DNA of 64,000 bases from Mycoplana azooxidifex (lineage in GTDB: Bacteria > Pseudomonadota > Alphaproteobacteria > Rhizobiales > Rhizobiaceae), in NCBI RefSeq assembly GCF_014196765.1, contig NZ_JACIEE010000008.1:1-64000 (forward strand), given 5' to 3'. The notes under the pieces were generated by a model, which was not told the DNA's origin, made no database searches, and saw nothing but the letters and a program-made list of their open reading frames with translations. Positions 17,673 through 26,886 of this stretch are shown piece by piece. The position numbers and the translations under genes are program-made. Every line of letters starts with the position of its first letter. Position 1 is the stretch's first letter.

Positions 17673-19571
17673 TTCTGCCTGCTTCATCCGTCGATGGGCT
17701 TCGACAAGGCCGGCGGGCGGGGTCGCCCGAAGCTTTGCCGCATCATCGAATATACGCTGGAGCTCACCAGGGGCCTTGAGCAAGTCACGCTCCAGTTCGG
17801 CACGCTGTTTGGCGATGTCGGTTTTGACGTCCCGGATCGCCTGCGGGTCGGTCGGGATGTTGGCGTTAAACACGAACTTGTATTCAACTGACTTCGACCA
17901 GGCTCTGAGTTTCTCCTGCATTGCGGGTCCGAACCCTGGAATGTTAGTGATACGTCTCGATTTAGCGTCCCATGCTGTCTCGATACCGTAGGAGGCGAGG
18001 GTGGCCTTACGGCCGGGGCCGATGCTCGGAACCTTCGCGCGGTCCAGCAGATGAGATTCCATGTGCTTCCGCATTTGGAGGTCACGCTTCTTTCGGTCGA
18101 GTTCCTCTAGCCTCTCCCGTTCGCGCTGGGGCAAGGCACCATGGTTCGCGGCAAGCTTCAGGAAGTGGGCCTTCCTTTCGTCGAAGTGCTCTGGGCCTGC
18201 ATGCTTCTCCCACAACGCGCGCTGCTGATGCCATGCCGCCGTACTCAACTTCAACTCCGCCGCAAACGGGTTGATTTCATTCTTGACGTTGAAGAAGTAG
18301 ATGAGGGCACCGATCGCGAGAACGAGACCGATCACTGGTTGGACGGCGAACGTGACAAACGCGCCCACGGCCGCTGCGATCAACGCGCCTGTCATGTTAA
18401 TGCCACGACTGCTTCTCTTTGACCGTGCGGCTGCCGACACCTTTAGGTCGCGAACGGGCGGCATGATGTTTTCGGCATTGGGCGGGGGTGGAGGCGAGTT
18501 CATTCGCCCGATATGGGCGATGACCTGACCGATGTTCGCCATCGACGACGGCGTCGGCGTAACAAGCTGGGCGGTAAAGAGGGATCGCCCTATCCCTGCC
18601 TCCAGTTTGCACCAGGGACATCTGCCCTTGAACTTGTGATAGTGATGGGAGCGATCGATTTCGCAGGTAATGAGGTTGGACTGCAGGCGGTCGATGATCC
18701 CCACCCAATCGACTGCCGAAGGTCTCCCGCCTGTCTCGGTGCTTCTGGAAAACGCACGTTCGAAAGCGTTTTTGACCTCGTCGCCATAGTCGTTCAGTGC
18801 CGTAACGTGTGGAGGCGGCTCCATCTGGGTTTCCGTGCGCCTGTCACTGTAGGCGAACCGCCTCTGTGCGATGGCGGTCTTGATGTCCATGTCACCGCCA
18901 CCGAGATAGCGCCCGGCGTAGGGATGTCTGCCGAGGAAGAGGAGCTGAAATAGCAGGACGGCCAGTCCGAAGGCGTCGTGGTTCGCCGTACGATCTGTCT
19001 TCTCGAAGGATACGCCTTGAAGTTCGGCGGGCGTGTATTCGGCGACGCCGACAAGAGAGCGGAATGTCTGGCCGCCGTTCCGAAACTGGAAGGAATCACT
19101 GTCAATCAGGGTTACGAGGGCCTGTGTCGAGACGAGGATACCCGAGTGATTAATGTCGCCAACCACGCATCCTGACCGATGGATGCTAGCTATCGCGCTA
19201 GAGAGGTTGTAGGCAGCTCGGACGAGGAAGCGGACGTCCGCGGTAGGGAACTCCACGCGGCGGCTACCCGGGCCGTACAGATCGTGGACCGTCTTGAAGC
19301 CCGCGACCTTCTTCATCGTGAAGCCCGCAAACTTACCATTTTGGCGGTTCACGACCTCCAACGGGAACGCGACGTGGTCTGAGGTGCGCGACAGGCCAGC
19401 CGAAACCATGGCCATGATCTTCTCGCGGCGCTCGGGGGCTTTCCCGTCGTTGTAGATTTTGACGGCTATATCCGGATTTCCGGCGGCGTTGTAGACAGCG
19501 CCTTCGCCGCCCTTTCCAAGCAATGGTCCGAGGCTGACCTTCTTTCCACCGATGACGAAGGTTTCACTCAC
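17649..19571 (-). CDS. Ser/Thr protein kinase with zinc motif, two membrane segments and helix-hairpin-helix tail (TerY-P triad kinase)
   Basis: 640 residues from a GTG start that overlaps the phosphatase stop (GTGA). The kinase domain has the glycine loop GKGGEGAVY at 19-27, the lysine in AVKIY at 38, the catalytic loop GDINHSG at 138-144, and LIDSDSF in place of DFG at 155-161. A Cys-His cluster (C...HHYHK..CPWC) near 300-320 suggests a zinc ribbon. Two hydrophobic segments lie near 395-430. The tail holds helix-hairpin-helix motifs (VPSIGPG, IPGFGPA) that could bind DNA. A kinase with this tail, next to PP2C and a vWA protein, is the arrangement of the TerY-P phosphorylation triads. It is likely a switch that senses damage or invading DNA and signals by phosphorylation; the signal is unknown. 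Confidence 0.8.
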   Translation of the reverse strand: MSETFVIGGKKVSLGPLLGKGGEGAVYNAAGNPDIAVKIYNDGKAPERREKIMAMVSAGLSRTSDHVAFPLEVVNRQNGKFAGFTMKKVAGFKTVHDLYGPGSRRVEFPTADVRFLVRAAYNLSSAIASIHRSGCVVGDINHSGILVSTQALVTLIDSDSFQFRNGGQTFRSLVGVAEYTPAELQGVSFEKTDRTANHDAFGLAVLLFQLLFLGRHPYAGRYLGGGDMDIKTAIAQRRFAYSDRRTETQMEPPPHVTALNDYGDEVKNAFERAFSRSTETGGRPSAVDWVGIIDRLQSNLITCEIDRSHHYHKFKGRCPWCKLEAGIGRSLFTAQLVTPTPSSMANIGQVIAHIGRMNSPPPPPNAENIMPPVRDLKVSAAARSKRSSRGINMTGALIAAAVGAFVTFAVQPVIGLVLAIGALIYFFNVKNEINPFAAELKLSTAAWHQQRALWEKHAGPEHFDERKAHFLKLAANHGALPQRERERLEELDRKKRDLQMRKHMESHLLDRAKVPSIGPGRKATLASYGIETAWDAKSRRITNIPGFGPAMQEKLRAWSKSVEYKFVFNANIPTDPQAIRDVKTDIAKQRAELERDLLKAPGELQRIFDDAAKLRATPPAGLVEAHRRMKQAELDSGRTI

Positions 19572-20338
19572 ATGCGGGCTCCGAGGATTAGTGTCTTGTC
19601 GTCGTCCGTCCGCTCGCAGACTGCCGGACTGGATAGGTAGCTCTGGAGCGCCTTGGACAGCTCGATGTCCCTGCCGGGGTTGGTGAGAGCCGTGATTGGC
19701 TTCAGCATCCTGTTGAAGAACGGCGCATGTGGAGTGCGGTTGGCAAAATCGAGGACCATCCTCTCGATGCCGTCCGAAAAGATAGCTAGCGCGGCGACCG
19801 GCGCGTCTACGACCACAAAGTCCAGCCGTGGCTGAGGGTCATCCGTGACGAAGCTCGTTGTCGAAGCGTATTCCCCCTGATAGGGCCATGACGGAACAGT
19901 CCATTCGTCCGAACCGACAGCGTTGATGGCTACCGCACCGTCACCCACGTGGATGATCGTCGCGCCGCTGTCATCGGCAAGGATTGCCACGATCGTGGCG
20001 GCGAAGTCCCTCGGGCGTATACCCACCCGTTCGGCTTCGAAGTTGATCCGATCGCGAACAGCGTCGAGCCATTCCCATGCCGTCTCTTCCTGGACGGACG
20101 AGCGCGGCAAGTGGCGCAGGAACGCCCGTGCCATTCGCACCAGTGTCGTCGAGGCGATCTTCGAGCCGACGTCGGCATGCGCGGCGCTACCAGCGCCGTC
20201 TGACACCACACCAATGAAGACGGGGCCGACAGGGCTGTCGACCTCGTTGGCGCAACCATAATCCTGACAGGGTGATCCTGTCCTTTCGTGCGAGGTGCCC
20301 TTCGATCTAGCGCCCGCCCAACGCCATGCCTGCGTCAT
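19568..20338 (-). CDS. PP2C-type protein phosphatase of the triad
   Basis: 256 residues from the ATG at 20338, which overlaps the vWA stop (ATGA). The metal-binding motifs of PP2C phosphatases are present in order: SPCQD near residue 23, VSDGAGSA near 45, HVGDGAV near 130, FSDGIERM near 188 and DDDKT near the end. It should remove phosphates placed by the neighbouring kinase. The overlaps on both sides imply coupled translation and a fixed stoichiometry of the three proteins. Confidence 0.85.
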   Translation of the reverse strand: MTQAWRWAGARSKGTSHERTGSPCQDYGCANEVDSPVGPVFIGVVSDGAGSAAHADVGSKIASTTLVRMARAFLRHLPRSSVQEETAWEWLDAVRDRINFEAERVGIRPRDFAATIVAILADDSGATIIHVGDGAVAINAVGSDEWTVPSWPYQGEYASTTSFVTDDPQPRLDFVVVDAPVAALAIFSDGIERMVLDFANRTPHAPFFNRMLKPITALTNPGRDIELSKALQSYLSSPAVCERTDDDKTLILGARM

Positions 20339-21015
20339 GCAATCGATGCCCACCCGTCCGGGGTTGCAGGGTTTGCCAACGGAACGGCGTCGCCGGGGTT
20401 GGACTGGGACACCGAGCTCAACGAGCTGGATAACCAGCTGAACAGATCGCGGAAGCGTAGTTCCTTGAGGACCAAGGGCTGACGGACGCTGATCTGGGAC
20501 AGGACGTCGAAGTTCGCTCCGTCAACGCCAACCGCGAAGAAGCTGAAGGCCTTTTCTGCCTCTCCGGCCTTAACCGCCTGTGCGGCAGCCTGCCAACTGT
20601 CGGTAGGACCGCCGTCGGTTATCAGGAAAATCCATGGGCGATAGTACGAAATGCCGTTCTGCCGATAGGAATTCTTGCGTTCTCGCAGCATCTGGAGGCC
20701 TTGCTCGATCGCGCGCCCCATGGGTGTGTCGCCCTGGTCATGAAGTTCAGGTGCGACCCAGCTCTGGACGCCTGTAAAGTCATTCACCACGTTGACAGGA
20801 CCGAATGTCACGATCCCCACCTCGACGCGCTTGGCCGCCAGGGAGTCAGCGAAGAGTTCGTCTCGGAATTGCACCAGACCCTCGTTCAGTTCCCTGATAG
20901 GTTTTCCGCGCATTGAACCGGATACGTCCAGAAGCAGGAGGCACGGGCAACGTGGTTCGGGATTGTCGATGAATTCTGCGCCGTCAAAAGGCTGTTGTTC
21001 GAAAGGATTGCTCAT
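20335..21015 (-). CDS. von Willebrand A domain protein, TerY-like
   Basis: 226 residues. The start at 21015 is supported by GGAG nine bases upstream; the open frame extends further but without a better site. A metal-ion-dependent adhesion site is intact: DVSGSM at residues 30-35, a Thr in the GDTPMG loop, and an Asp in LITDGGPTD. The sequence belongs with the cytosolic TerY-type vWA proteins. It is the first gene of the triad and probably binds a partner protein when phosphorylated or metal-loaded. It is not near tellurite-resistance genes here, so the name reflects family only. Confidence 0.85.
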   Translation of the reverse strand: MSNPFEQQPFDGAEFIDNPEPRCPCLLLLDVSGSMRGKPIRELNEGLVQFRDELFADSLAAKRVEVGIVTFGPVNVVNDFTGVQSWVAPELHDQGDTPMGRAIEQGLQMLRERKNSYRQNGISYYRPWIFLITDGGPTDSWQAAAQAVKAGEAEKAFSFFAVGVDGANFDVLSQISVRQPLVLKELRFRDLFSWLSSSLSSVSQSNPGDAVPLANPATPDGWASIA

Positions 21016-21130
21016 GAGGACTCCAAATATCGTTGGGCAATTCTTGATTGTGTGTATTCGGAAAAACAAGCCGGTCCTGCTCGTTACACGGAAATATTCA
21101 CAAGACCGGAGGAACCCAGTGCAGGTCGGC

Positions 21131-21730
21131 TTAGTGAAAATCGACAAAAGTTATGCTGTCGAGGATTTTGTCAAATTCAATGAGACCGTAGTCTCTGTAG
21201 GGTTCGTCCCAGCACCCGGTAACAGAGATTGTGTCGGCCAGATTCCAGACAAGCGCTGTTTTGCAACTGACTGTCGGCCAACCCTCGTACGCAGTGAAAG
21301 ATTTGGTGGCCTGCGCCGAATAACCCACGAGGTTTACGCCATGAGCCGTCGTCTTGCGGAAGGACTTGAGGTCTCCGGACATCTCATATCCGATTTGATT
21401 GAACCATCTCCCGATTTCAGGCCTTAGCTTGCTCATCAATTCGGCGATCACCGATTCTGGCATTGAAGCGACATCTGAATTCTCTATTGGAGTCGCGGAG
21501 AGCTGTGACATCGAAAATCTGGCTCCGGTTCCTATGTCGCCAGTCGAAGCAAACCATAGCATCTTACCGCCGCCGAGCTTTCGAAGTAGTTCCGGCGGAT
21601 TTTCTCTACGCAGGTTCGCATCATACGTGGCGACCATTCCCGGAATGGCGTACACGGGGTTACGGGCGTAGACGCTCGTCGCTCCGCAAAGAGTCGCGAG
21701 ACAGGCTATGATTTTCCAACCGATTTTCAT
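21131..21730 (-). CDS. Exported protein of unknown function
   Basis: 199 residues from the ATG at 21730, preceded by an excellent AGGAGGAA. The N-terminus is a signal peptide ([15 protein letters not shown], cleavage after about residue 23), so the product is likely periplasmic. The mature part has two cysteines near the end ([17 protein letters not shown]) that could form a disulphide. I recognise no family. It lies 115 bp upstream of the vWA gene on the same strand and could be read into the triad operon. The start region overlaps nothing, and the divergent membrane-nuclease gene starts 180 bp away. Confidence 0.6.
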   Translation of the reverse strand: MKIGWKIIACLATLCGATSVYARNPVYAIPGMVATYDANLRRENPPELLRKLGGGKMLWFASTGDIGTGARFSMSQLSATPIENSDVASMPESVIAELMSKLRPEIGRWFNQIGYEMSGDLKSFRKTTAHGVNLVGYSAQATKSFTAYEGWPTVSCKTALVWNLADTISVTGCWDEPYRDYGLIEFDKILDSITFVDFH

Positions 21731-21912
21731 GATGTTTCCTCCTGGGAGTATCATATGGCGAAATCGGTTGATGTCTCTCCGCCGGTGATGAGGGCGGAGC
21801 AAGGTCGTCAAAGGAGGCGTCGATAGTGTATTTCTTCTGAAAGACAGTCGCCCAAGCCACGGAAAACATTCGACATACATCGAGTATTCCGGCATGAAGG
21901 CATGGGTGCTTG

Positions 21913-24300
21913 ATGGGGGAAGATTTGTACGTACCGCCATGGACGATTTTCGCAGGCCTCGGGGCGCTTGATCGCCGCGAACTCTGCAATCTTATTGCCA
22001 GCTTCGAGGCTACAACGTTGCTCTCGATGTCCATGGACCGTGTTAGCGATGTCCTGTCGCGTTTCCAGAAGGATGGCGAAACTACCGAGACAACCGCCTT
22101 TGCTCGCCGCTTGAAGGACGCCGCGGATGCGCTGGTCGTTTCAGAGGCATCGGAACGCGCGCTGCGGATTCGCTTGTGGGTGCGAGTGGCCGAGGCGCTC
22201 GACCTCGATGCATTGCTTCCACTCTCTACGAGAACGGCCAATTCAGCTGGCGCAGGCGTGGCCGTCAAAGCGGCCGCCATCTTGGCCATGCCTATCGCAG
22301 CCGATAATGACGATGCGACGCAGACAGGGTTTCAAAAGGTATGGCGCGCCGTGAAATCCATTCGGGGCCGACCGCACCAAGACTTCGCCTTCCTCGTCGC
22401 CGAACAGGCGCAACTCGTCGCTAGGGCGGTTGCCGAAGCAGCTGATTCCGACGAGATGTCCGAAGAACTCCGGAGCGCTCTCGGCGAACGCGTCCGCGAT
22501 CATATCCGGAGCCTGCCGCCCGAGCTCCGCGATGACGCGATGCGCAACGCTTTGACGGCCGGAGACAGAGCAGCGTTGGCCGTGCTAGCGACAGGTACGA
22601 CAGCCTTCTCGATCGGAGTCGGCGTAAACCTGGCAGGCTTCAGCGCCTACATTCTGGCTGCCCAAGCCTCGGCGTTCATCCCCTTCATGAGCGGACCAGC
22701 GGTCGTCTCGACACTTTTCATGCTGGCAAACCCGCTGTTCAGCATTCCCACCGTCGTAGGCATCGGCTATCTCGCAAACCGCCACGTAAACGGTGGGCAA
22801 GCCGCAAAGCTGGCGGCTATCGTAGCGGTCCAGTTGGCATTGCGCGGCCTGTCATCCGAACGGGACGGTTTGGCGATCACCCTCAATGATTTCAGGGCGG
22901 CGACAGAGGCCGATTTCAAATCGCTCCCCGCAGACACCAAGGTTGAGACGCTGTCTCGTATCGCGGAGGTCGCTAAAGCGACGGGTAGAAAGTTGCCGAC
23001 TGTTTTGGGCGACCTCAAGGTTTCCACGCCTGCCTCTGACCGATGCGGTGCTTTGCTCGAAGGAGTGCTGTCGAAGACCCGAGGCGATGCGGCAGAGGTC
23101 GCCGCCGTTGCTGGTCTGACATTTGGAGACATCGTCTATAACGCCGTATCGATCGACCCTATGGTTCTCGCCGCAGCGGATTTCTCCCGCTCCGAAGATA
23201 TCGGGGACATCTTTCAGTTCGGAGCGTTCGCCGAGAGGGTGGGATCGATGACGGGTGCCGCTCTCGCTGGGGCGGGCAATAATCTGCGCGGATACGTTTC
23301 GGAGCAGTTGGTCGCGGCACGTCTCGCTGAAATTGGCTACGTGGTCAGTTTTCCCGAAACCTCCAATAACCCGGGTTTCGACCTTCTGGTGGACGGCGTG
23401 CCGTTCCAGGTGAAGTGCCTGCAGAACCTCGAAGGCTTGCGGGAACACTTCGCGAAGTACCCGGATATGCCCGTGTATGCGAACTCCGAATTGGCGGAGG
23501 AGGTCGTCAACAGCGGAGCGGCCTGGGCGAATCTGGTCTACTACGTAGATGGGTTCGATCGCGAAATTGCTGATCTGATCATGAGCACTTCGTTGGAGGC
23601 AGGCGAGGCTCTCGGCGACCTGAACGTGCCGTACTTCGCAATGGCTGTTTCCTCAGCGCGTAACCTTCATCGCGTTTGGCGGGGCCGGATGCCATTGTCC
23701 GACCTTCCGTTCTCAGTTGTGATGGATGCCAGTGTCAAAGGCGGGCTTTCGGTAATCGGCGCTCTGTCGGGGAAAGCCCTTGGCCTCCTGGCATTCGGGC
23801 CTGCGGGCGCTCTTGTATTTGGTGGTGTTGGTGGCGTTAGCGCTTTGGCCGGGGCAGGGTGGACGCAAGTCCAGGTCAGCCGCCTTCTTTCTTCGGAGTG
23901 GTTGGTAGAACTGGAGGCATCGACTGATCGGTTTCGAACTGCGCTTTCGAAGGCCATCCGGGCTAAGGTCGACATGCTTCGAAAAAAGCGTATGCAGCTG
24001 CCCGACGAGGTTCCCGAGGTCAGAAACTGGATTGACTCGAGGTTCTCCGACGACATCGTTTCGCTATGCGAAGTTGCCAATGACCTCGAAGCCATGATTC
24101 CCAGGCTCCAGCAGCCAACAAAGGCTCGGGCGTGCCTTACCGCCATGAACGCAGCGAAGGTTCATCCGATTGCTGTCGAGGCGGAATTGAAAGAACTGTT
24201 GGGAATTCTCGGTTCCGAGCCTTCAAAATCTGAATCTGTCGGGAGAGTTGCCGCAGAGGCTTGGACCGAGCTGAAGGCTAAATTACCCTCAAAGAGATAG
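21913..24300 (+). CDS. Membrane-associated PD-(D/E)XK nuclease, unrecognised family
   Basis: 795 residues from the ATG at 21913; a TTG just before it is the alternative and the ribosome site is weak. A nuclease core is visible in the middle: Glu464 (SEQLVAARL), Asp490 (GFDLLVDG) and Gln499-x-Lys501 (FQVKC), the E-D-QxK form of the PD-(D/E)XK fold. It is flanked by two Gly/Ala-rich hydrophobic regions, about 219-289 and 607-655, the second reading ALGLLAFGPAGALVFGGVGG. The rest is helical. I know no described family with a nuclease between two such membrane-like segments. A membrane-linked DNA-degrading defence protein is a reasonable guess. It is transcribed alone, divergent from the triad side. 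Confidence 0.6.
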   Translation: MGEDLYVPPWTIFAGLGALDRRELCNLIASFEATTLLSMSMDRVSDVLSRFQKDGETTETTAFARRLKDAADALVVSEASERALRIRLWVRVAEALDLDALLPLSTRTANSAGAGVAVKAAAILAMPIAADNDDATQTGFQKVWRAVKSIRGRPHQDFAFLVAEQAQLVARAVAEAADSDEMSEELRSALGERVRDHIRSLPPELRDDAMRNALTAGDRAALAVLATGTTAFSIGVGVNLAGFSAYILAAQASAFIPFMSGPAVVSTLFMLANPLFSIPTVVGIGYLANRHVNGGQAAKLAAIVAVQLALRGLSSERDGLAITLNDFRAATEADFKSLPADTKVETLSRIAEVAKATGRKLPTVLGDLKVSTPASDRCGALLEGVLSKTRGDAAEVAAVAGLTFGDIVYNAVSIDPMVLAAADFSRSEDIGDIFQFGAFAERVGSMTGAALAGAGNNLRGYVSEQLVAARLAEIGYVVSFPETSNNPGFDLLVDGVPFQVKCLQNLEGLREHFAKYPDMPVYANSELAEEVVNSGAAWANLVYYVDGFDREIADLIMSTSLEAGEALGDLNVPYFAMAVSSARNLHRVWRGRMPLSDLPFSVVMDASVKGGLSVIGALSGKALGLLAFGPAGALVFGGVGGVSALAGAGWTQVQVSRLLSSEWLVELEASTDRFRTALSKAIRAKVDMLRKKRMQLPDEVPEVRNWIDSRFSDDIVSLCEVANDLEAMIPRLQQPTKARACLTAMNAAKVHPIAVEAELKELLGILGSEPSKSESVGRVAAEAWTELKAKLPSKR

Positions 24301-24315
24301 GGACGCCCGACCATT

Positions 24316-24498
24316 TCAGTCCCGAGGTTCGCCAGAGGTATTTATAGATAAAGGCCGGCGAAGTTTTGCCTGATTCACGCCCGGCTTGATTTTTACCCTG
24401 CGACCGAGTGGTTTGAAGCCCATCTTGTCGAGGACGAAGCCGAGCGAGGTTTCATTTGCTGACTTTTGTTGGGCCTTACGGCGTGGTAGCCGCGTCAT
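24316..24498 (-). CDS. Small basic protein, unknown
   Basis: 60 residues, rich in Arg and Lys, with a strong AGGAGATC ribosome site before the ATG at 24498. It is convergent with the membrane-nuclease gene, 15 bp from its stop. The middle segment (SLGFVLDKMGFKPLGRRVKIKPG) looks folded. No family recognised; a small nucleic-acid-binding protein or antitoxin-like partner is possible, but nothing shows it. Confidence 0.45.
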   Translation of the reverse strand: MTRLPRRKAQQKSANETSLGFVLDKMGFKPLGRRVKIKPGVNQAKLRRPLSINTSGEPRD

Positions 24499-24667
24499 CT
24501 CGATCTCCTATAGTTCGAAGGTGTACCTTGGGCTCCGTGCTGCCATCCGGCAAGGGTGAATAGTCCATAATCCGATCGGCTCGTCTGTGCGACACTGCCA
24601 CATGCTGGTTGACAGGTTGAGAAATGTTCCTTATCTGTTCACGTCATGATCGAGAGTCTCCTGTTTC

Positions 24668-24723
24668 CGATACGAGTGCTTTGACCTCAGCCGCGCAAGC
24701 GGAGGTTTCCAGCTATCGTATCG
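24668..24723 (+). promoter_or_regulatory. Structured leader hairpin before the phosphoesterase pair
   Basis: Outer arms CGATACGA (24668-24675) and TCGTATCG (24716-24723) are perfect complements. Inside them ACCTCAGCCGC and GCGGAGGT pair around a GCAA tetraloop of the GNRA type. The structure ends four bases before the GAGGTGAGGA ribosome site of the next gene, so as RNA it could control translation. As DNA, the outer palindrome could be an operator. Neither is shown. Confidence 0.45.
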
Positions 24724-24732
24724 AGGTGAGGA

Positions 24733-24933
24733 ATGGCATTTAGAGATCATAACCAGTCTGCATTTTGCGAAATCGTCGGGTTTTCCAGCAACATCTCGCC
24801 AAAAGTACCAGCAGTCGCGATTGGCCGTTCAAATGTTGCGTGCGACCTCGTGCAATGCACGGAACGCGGTTCGAAGACAGCGCGGACGACGTCTAAGCGA
24901 CACCTGAAAGTCGAGCGAGGTCCCGAAGCATGA
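24733..24933 (+). CDS. Small protein coupled to the phosphoesterase
   Basis: 66 residues with ribosome site GAGGTGAGGA. Its stop overlaps the start of the phosphoesterase gene (ATGA), which implies translational coupling and supports it being a real gene. The product has a hydrophobic middle (ISPKVPAVAIG) and a basic C-terminus (KRHLKVERG). I do not recognise it. It may be a leader peptide, or a partner of the enzyme. Confidence 0.45.
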   Translation: MAFRDHNQSAFCEIVGFSSNISPKVPAVAIGRSNVACDLVQCTERGSKTARTTSKRHLKVERGPEA

Positions 24934-25694
24934 AGCTCTGGATCATGTCCGATTTGCATATGGAATTCGGCCAACCTTTCGTTGGGCAGCCTCCCGACGC
25001 CGATGTTCTGGTCTGCGCGGGCGATCTTTTGACACGAGGCATCGTCCCCAGCATCGAATGGTTGGCAACCAACATCCCTTCCTCGATGCCTGTCGTGTTC
25101 ACGGCAGGCAACCATGAATACTATGGAGCCTCCGTGCAGGAGAGCATCCGTGAAGCGCGCTTGATGCGTGACCGCTATCCCAACATCCACTGGCTCGAAA
25201 ACGAGGCGGTGGATGTCAACGACATCAGGTTTGTAGGGGCGACACTGTGGACCGACTTCCGCCTCAACGGCGGCGAGCCCGAGTTGGCGATGGCGGCGGC
25301 CCAGAGCGGGATGAACGATTACAAAAAGGTCAAGTTTTCCAAGCTTCCCTACCAGAAGTTCAAGCCGATCCATGCTTATCGAAAACACCACGAATCCAGG
25401 GCGTTCCTCAAATCCGCGCTGGCGGAGTCCTCGGCTGAGAAGACGGTGGTCGTCACACATCACGCGCCGTCGCCCAGATCGATTCCACCGGCGTTCCAAG
25501 GTGATCCGTTGTCTGCCTGCTACGCCAGCGATCTCGAGGAGCTTATCGTTGAAGGGCAGCCTTCATTGTGGGTGCATGGTCACGTTCACAAGAGGGTCGA
25601 TTACCGTGTCGGGGGGACGAGGGTCCTGGCCAATCCGCGCGGGTATCCGGGAGAGGGGAAGGCTTTCGATCCACAGCTCGTCATTGAAGTCTAG
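24930..25694 (+). CDS. Calcineurin-like metallophosphoesterase
   Basis: 254 residues with the full set of metal-binding motifs: SDLHMEF at 7-13, AGDLL near 30, AGNHEYY near 62, VVVTHHAPS near 172 and VHGHVHKR near 213. The length and motif spacing fit small cytosolic phosphoesterases acting on nucleotides, cyclic nucleotides or nucleic-acid ends; the substrate cannot be told from sequence. Genes of this family occur in several mobile defence islands. The gene has no other partner than the coupled small upstream gene, with 214 bp of non-coding DNA after it. Confidence 0.85.
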   Translation: MKLWIMSDLHMEFGQPFVGQPPDADVLVCAGDLLTRGIVPSIEWLATNIPSSMPVVFTAGNHEYYGASVQESIREARLMRDRYPNIHWLENEAVDVNDIRFVGATLWTDFRLNGGEPELAMAAAQSGMNDYKKVKFSKLPYQKFKPIHAYRKHHESRAFLKSALAESSAEKTVVVTHHAPSPRSIPPAFQGDPLSACYASDLEELIVEGQPSLWVHGHVHKRVDYRVGGTRVLANPRGYPGEGKAFDPQLVIEV

Positions 25695-25908
25695 GGCGTC
25701 GCAGGCTGCCCACTCCTGGCCGCATTGCATTGTTGGAAACATGCCTCTAGTCTTCGATCAGTCGTCAGGCGGACCGGACGATTAAGAAGATGAGGCAGCC
25801 GAAACTGCCCGAAGAACCTCCAAGCGGTATCCAAGCCGCCCGCCATTTTCCCCTGTGAACCGAGCGTGCGTCGTATCTGGCGCGGCTTATGGCTGTTTGG
25901 AGATGACA

Positions 25909-26673
25909 ATGAAGTATGCCCTCGTAGAAGGAACCCGTCTGGAGGCAACGACAGGGGTTCGCGGGACTTGCCCGGGATGTTCCTCGCCCATGATCCCCAA
26001 GTGCGGTCTCAAACGGCTGCACCATTGGGCGCACAAGAGTACCATCGCCTGTGACCACTGGTGGGAGCCGGAAACCGAATGGCATCGCGGCTGGAAGAAT
26101 CAGTTTCCTGCGGAGTGGCAGGAGATCAGGCATGCCGCGAGCAACGGCGACGTCCACATAGCCGATGTCAAAACGGCGAGCGGTAGCGTCCTTGAGTTCC
26201 AGCATTCTGCTATCACCCCCGAAGAGAGGGCGTCTCGCGAGGCCTTCTATGGCCGCATGGCGTGGATCGTGAACGGCACTCGGCTGAAGCGCGACCTGCC
26301 GTCATTCCAAGAGGCGCTGACCTACGCTCCATCGGCCGAGACTACGGCGCGGGCATGGCTTCTCCCGGATCAGACATCGGCGATCATTGGACGCTGGAGG
26401 GGAGGCAGTCACCCCGTGTTCCTGGATTTCGGTGATGTGGACTTTTCATCGCCTTGGCTGCCTTCCACAGGATTGATTTGGTGGCTGACCTATATTCCCC
26501 GAGAGCGCGTCATCGCGACTCCCGTTCACAGGCAGAGTGTCATCGACCATTTCCTCTCCGGCACGCCCATACGCGGTTTTGGCAGACCCACTCCGCGCCT
26601 CTCTCGTCGGCCTGCATTGCCGGGTTTTGAGGCATATCGCGCAAGGAAAGATGCCCGCAGGTGGAGGTTCTGA
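25909..26673 (+). CDS. CoiA-like nuclease
   Basis: 254 residues from the ATG at 25909, with GGAG eight bases upstream (in-frame starts exist at 25855 and 25903). The N-terminus has a zinc-finger-like GTCPGCSSPM followed by HHWAHK, and the core reads DVHIADVKTASGSVLEFQHS, the D...ExQ nuclease motif of the CoiA family (PD-(D/E)XK). CoiA-like proteins of natural transformation have this order, but distant homologues are common on mobile elements. The role here is unknown; degrading or processing foreign DNA is plausible. It stands alone. Confidence 0.65.
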   Translation: MKYALVEGTRLEATTGVRGTCPGCSSPMIPKCGLKRLHHWAHKSTIACDHWWEPETEWHRGWKNQFPAEWQEIRHAASNGDVHIADVKTASGSVLEFQHSAITPEERASREAFYGRMAWIVNGTRLKRDLPSFQEALTYAPSAETTARAWLLPDQTSAIIGRWRGGSHPVFLDFGDVDFSSPWLPSTGLIWWLTYIPRERVIATPVHRQSVIDHFLSGTPIRGFGRPTPRLSRRPALPGFEAYRARKDARRWRF

Positions 26674-26886
26674 CAAAGCACTCATCATAAGAGGAACTGC
26701 CTTGGCGGATTTCGATCCTTCGAGGCAGTTCCCGGAGGTCGTAAACGGAGAGCCTCGCGCTGGGGTCTGTACACTAGCCCCGAGTGTTGCGGATGAAGTC
26801 TTGCCCTCGCGTCAGGTGGATGCGCGTCAGCTAACCTGCGTCATTTCATCGAACCCAGTGTTGCACTGCGAGCAATTGCGGTTGTC

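Noticed and set aside
24668-24723. tRNA gene or tRNA-derived attachment site
   Set aside because: The fold is a single nested hairpin, lacks the T-loop and anticodon pattern, and lies far from the transposon ends.
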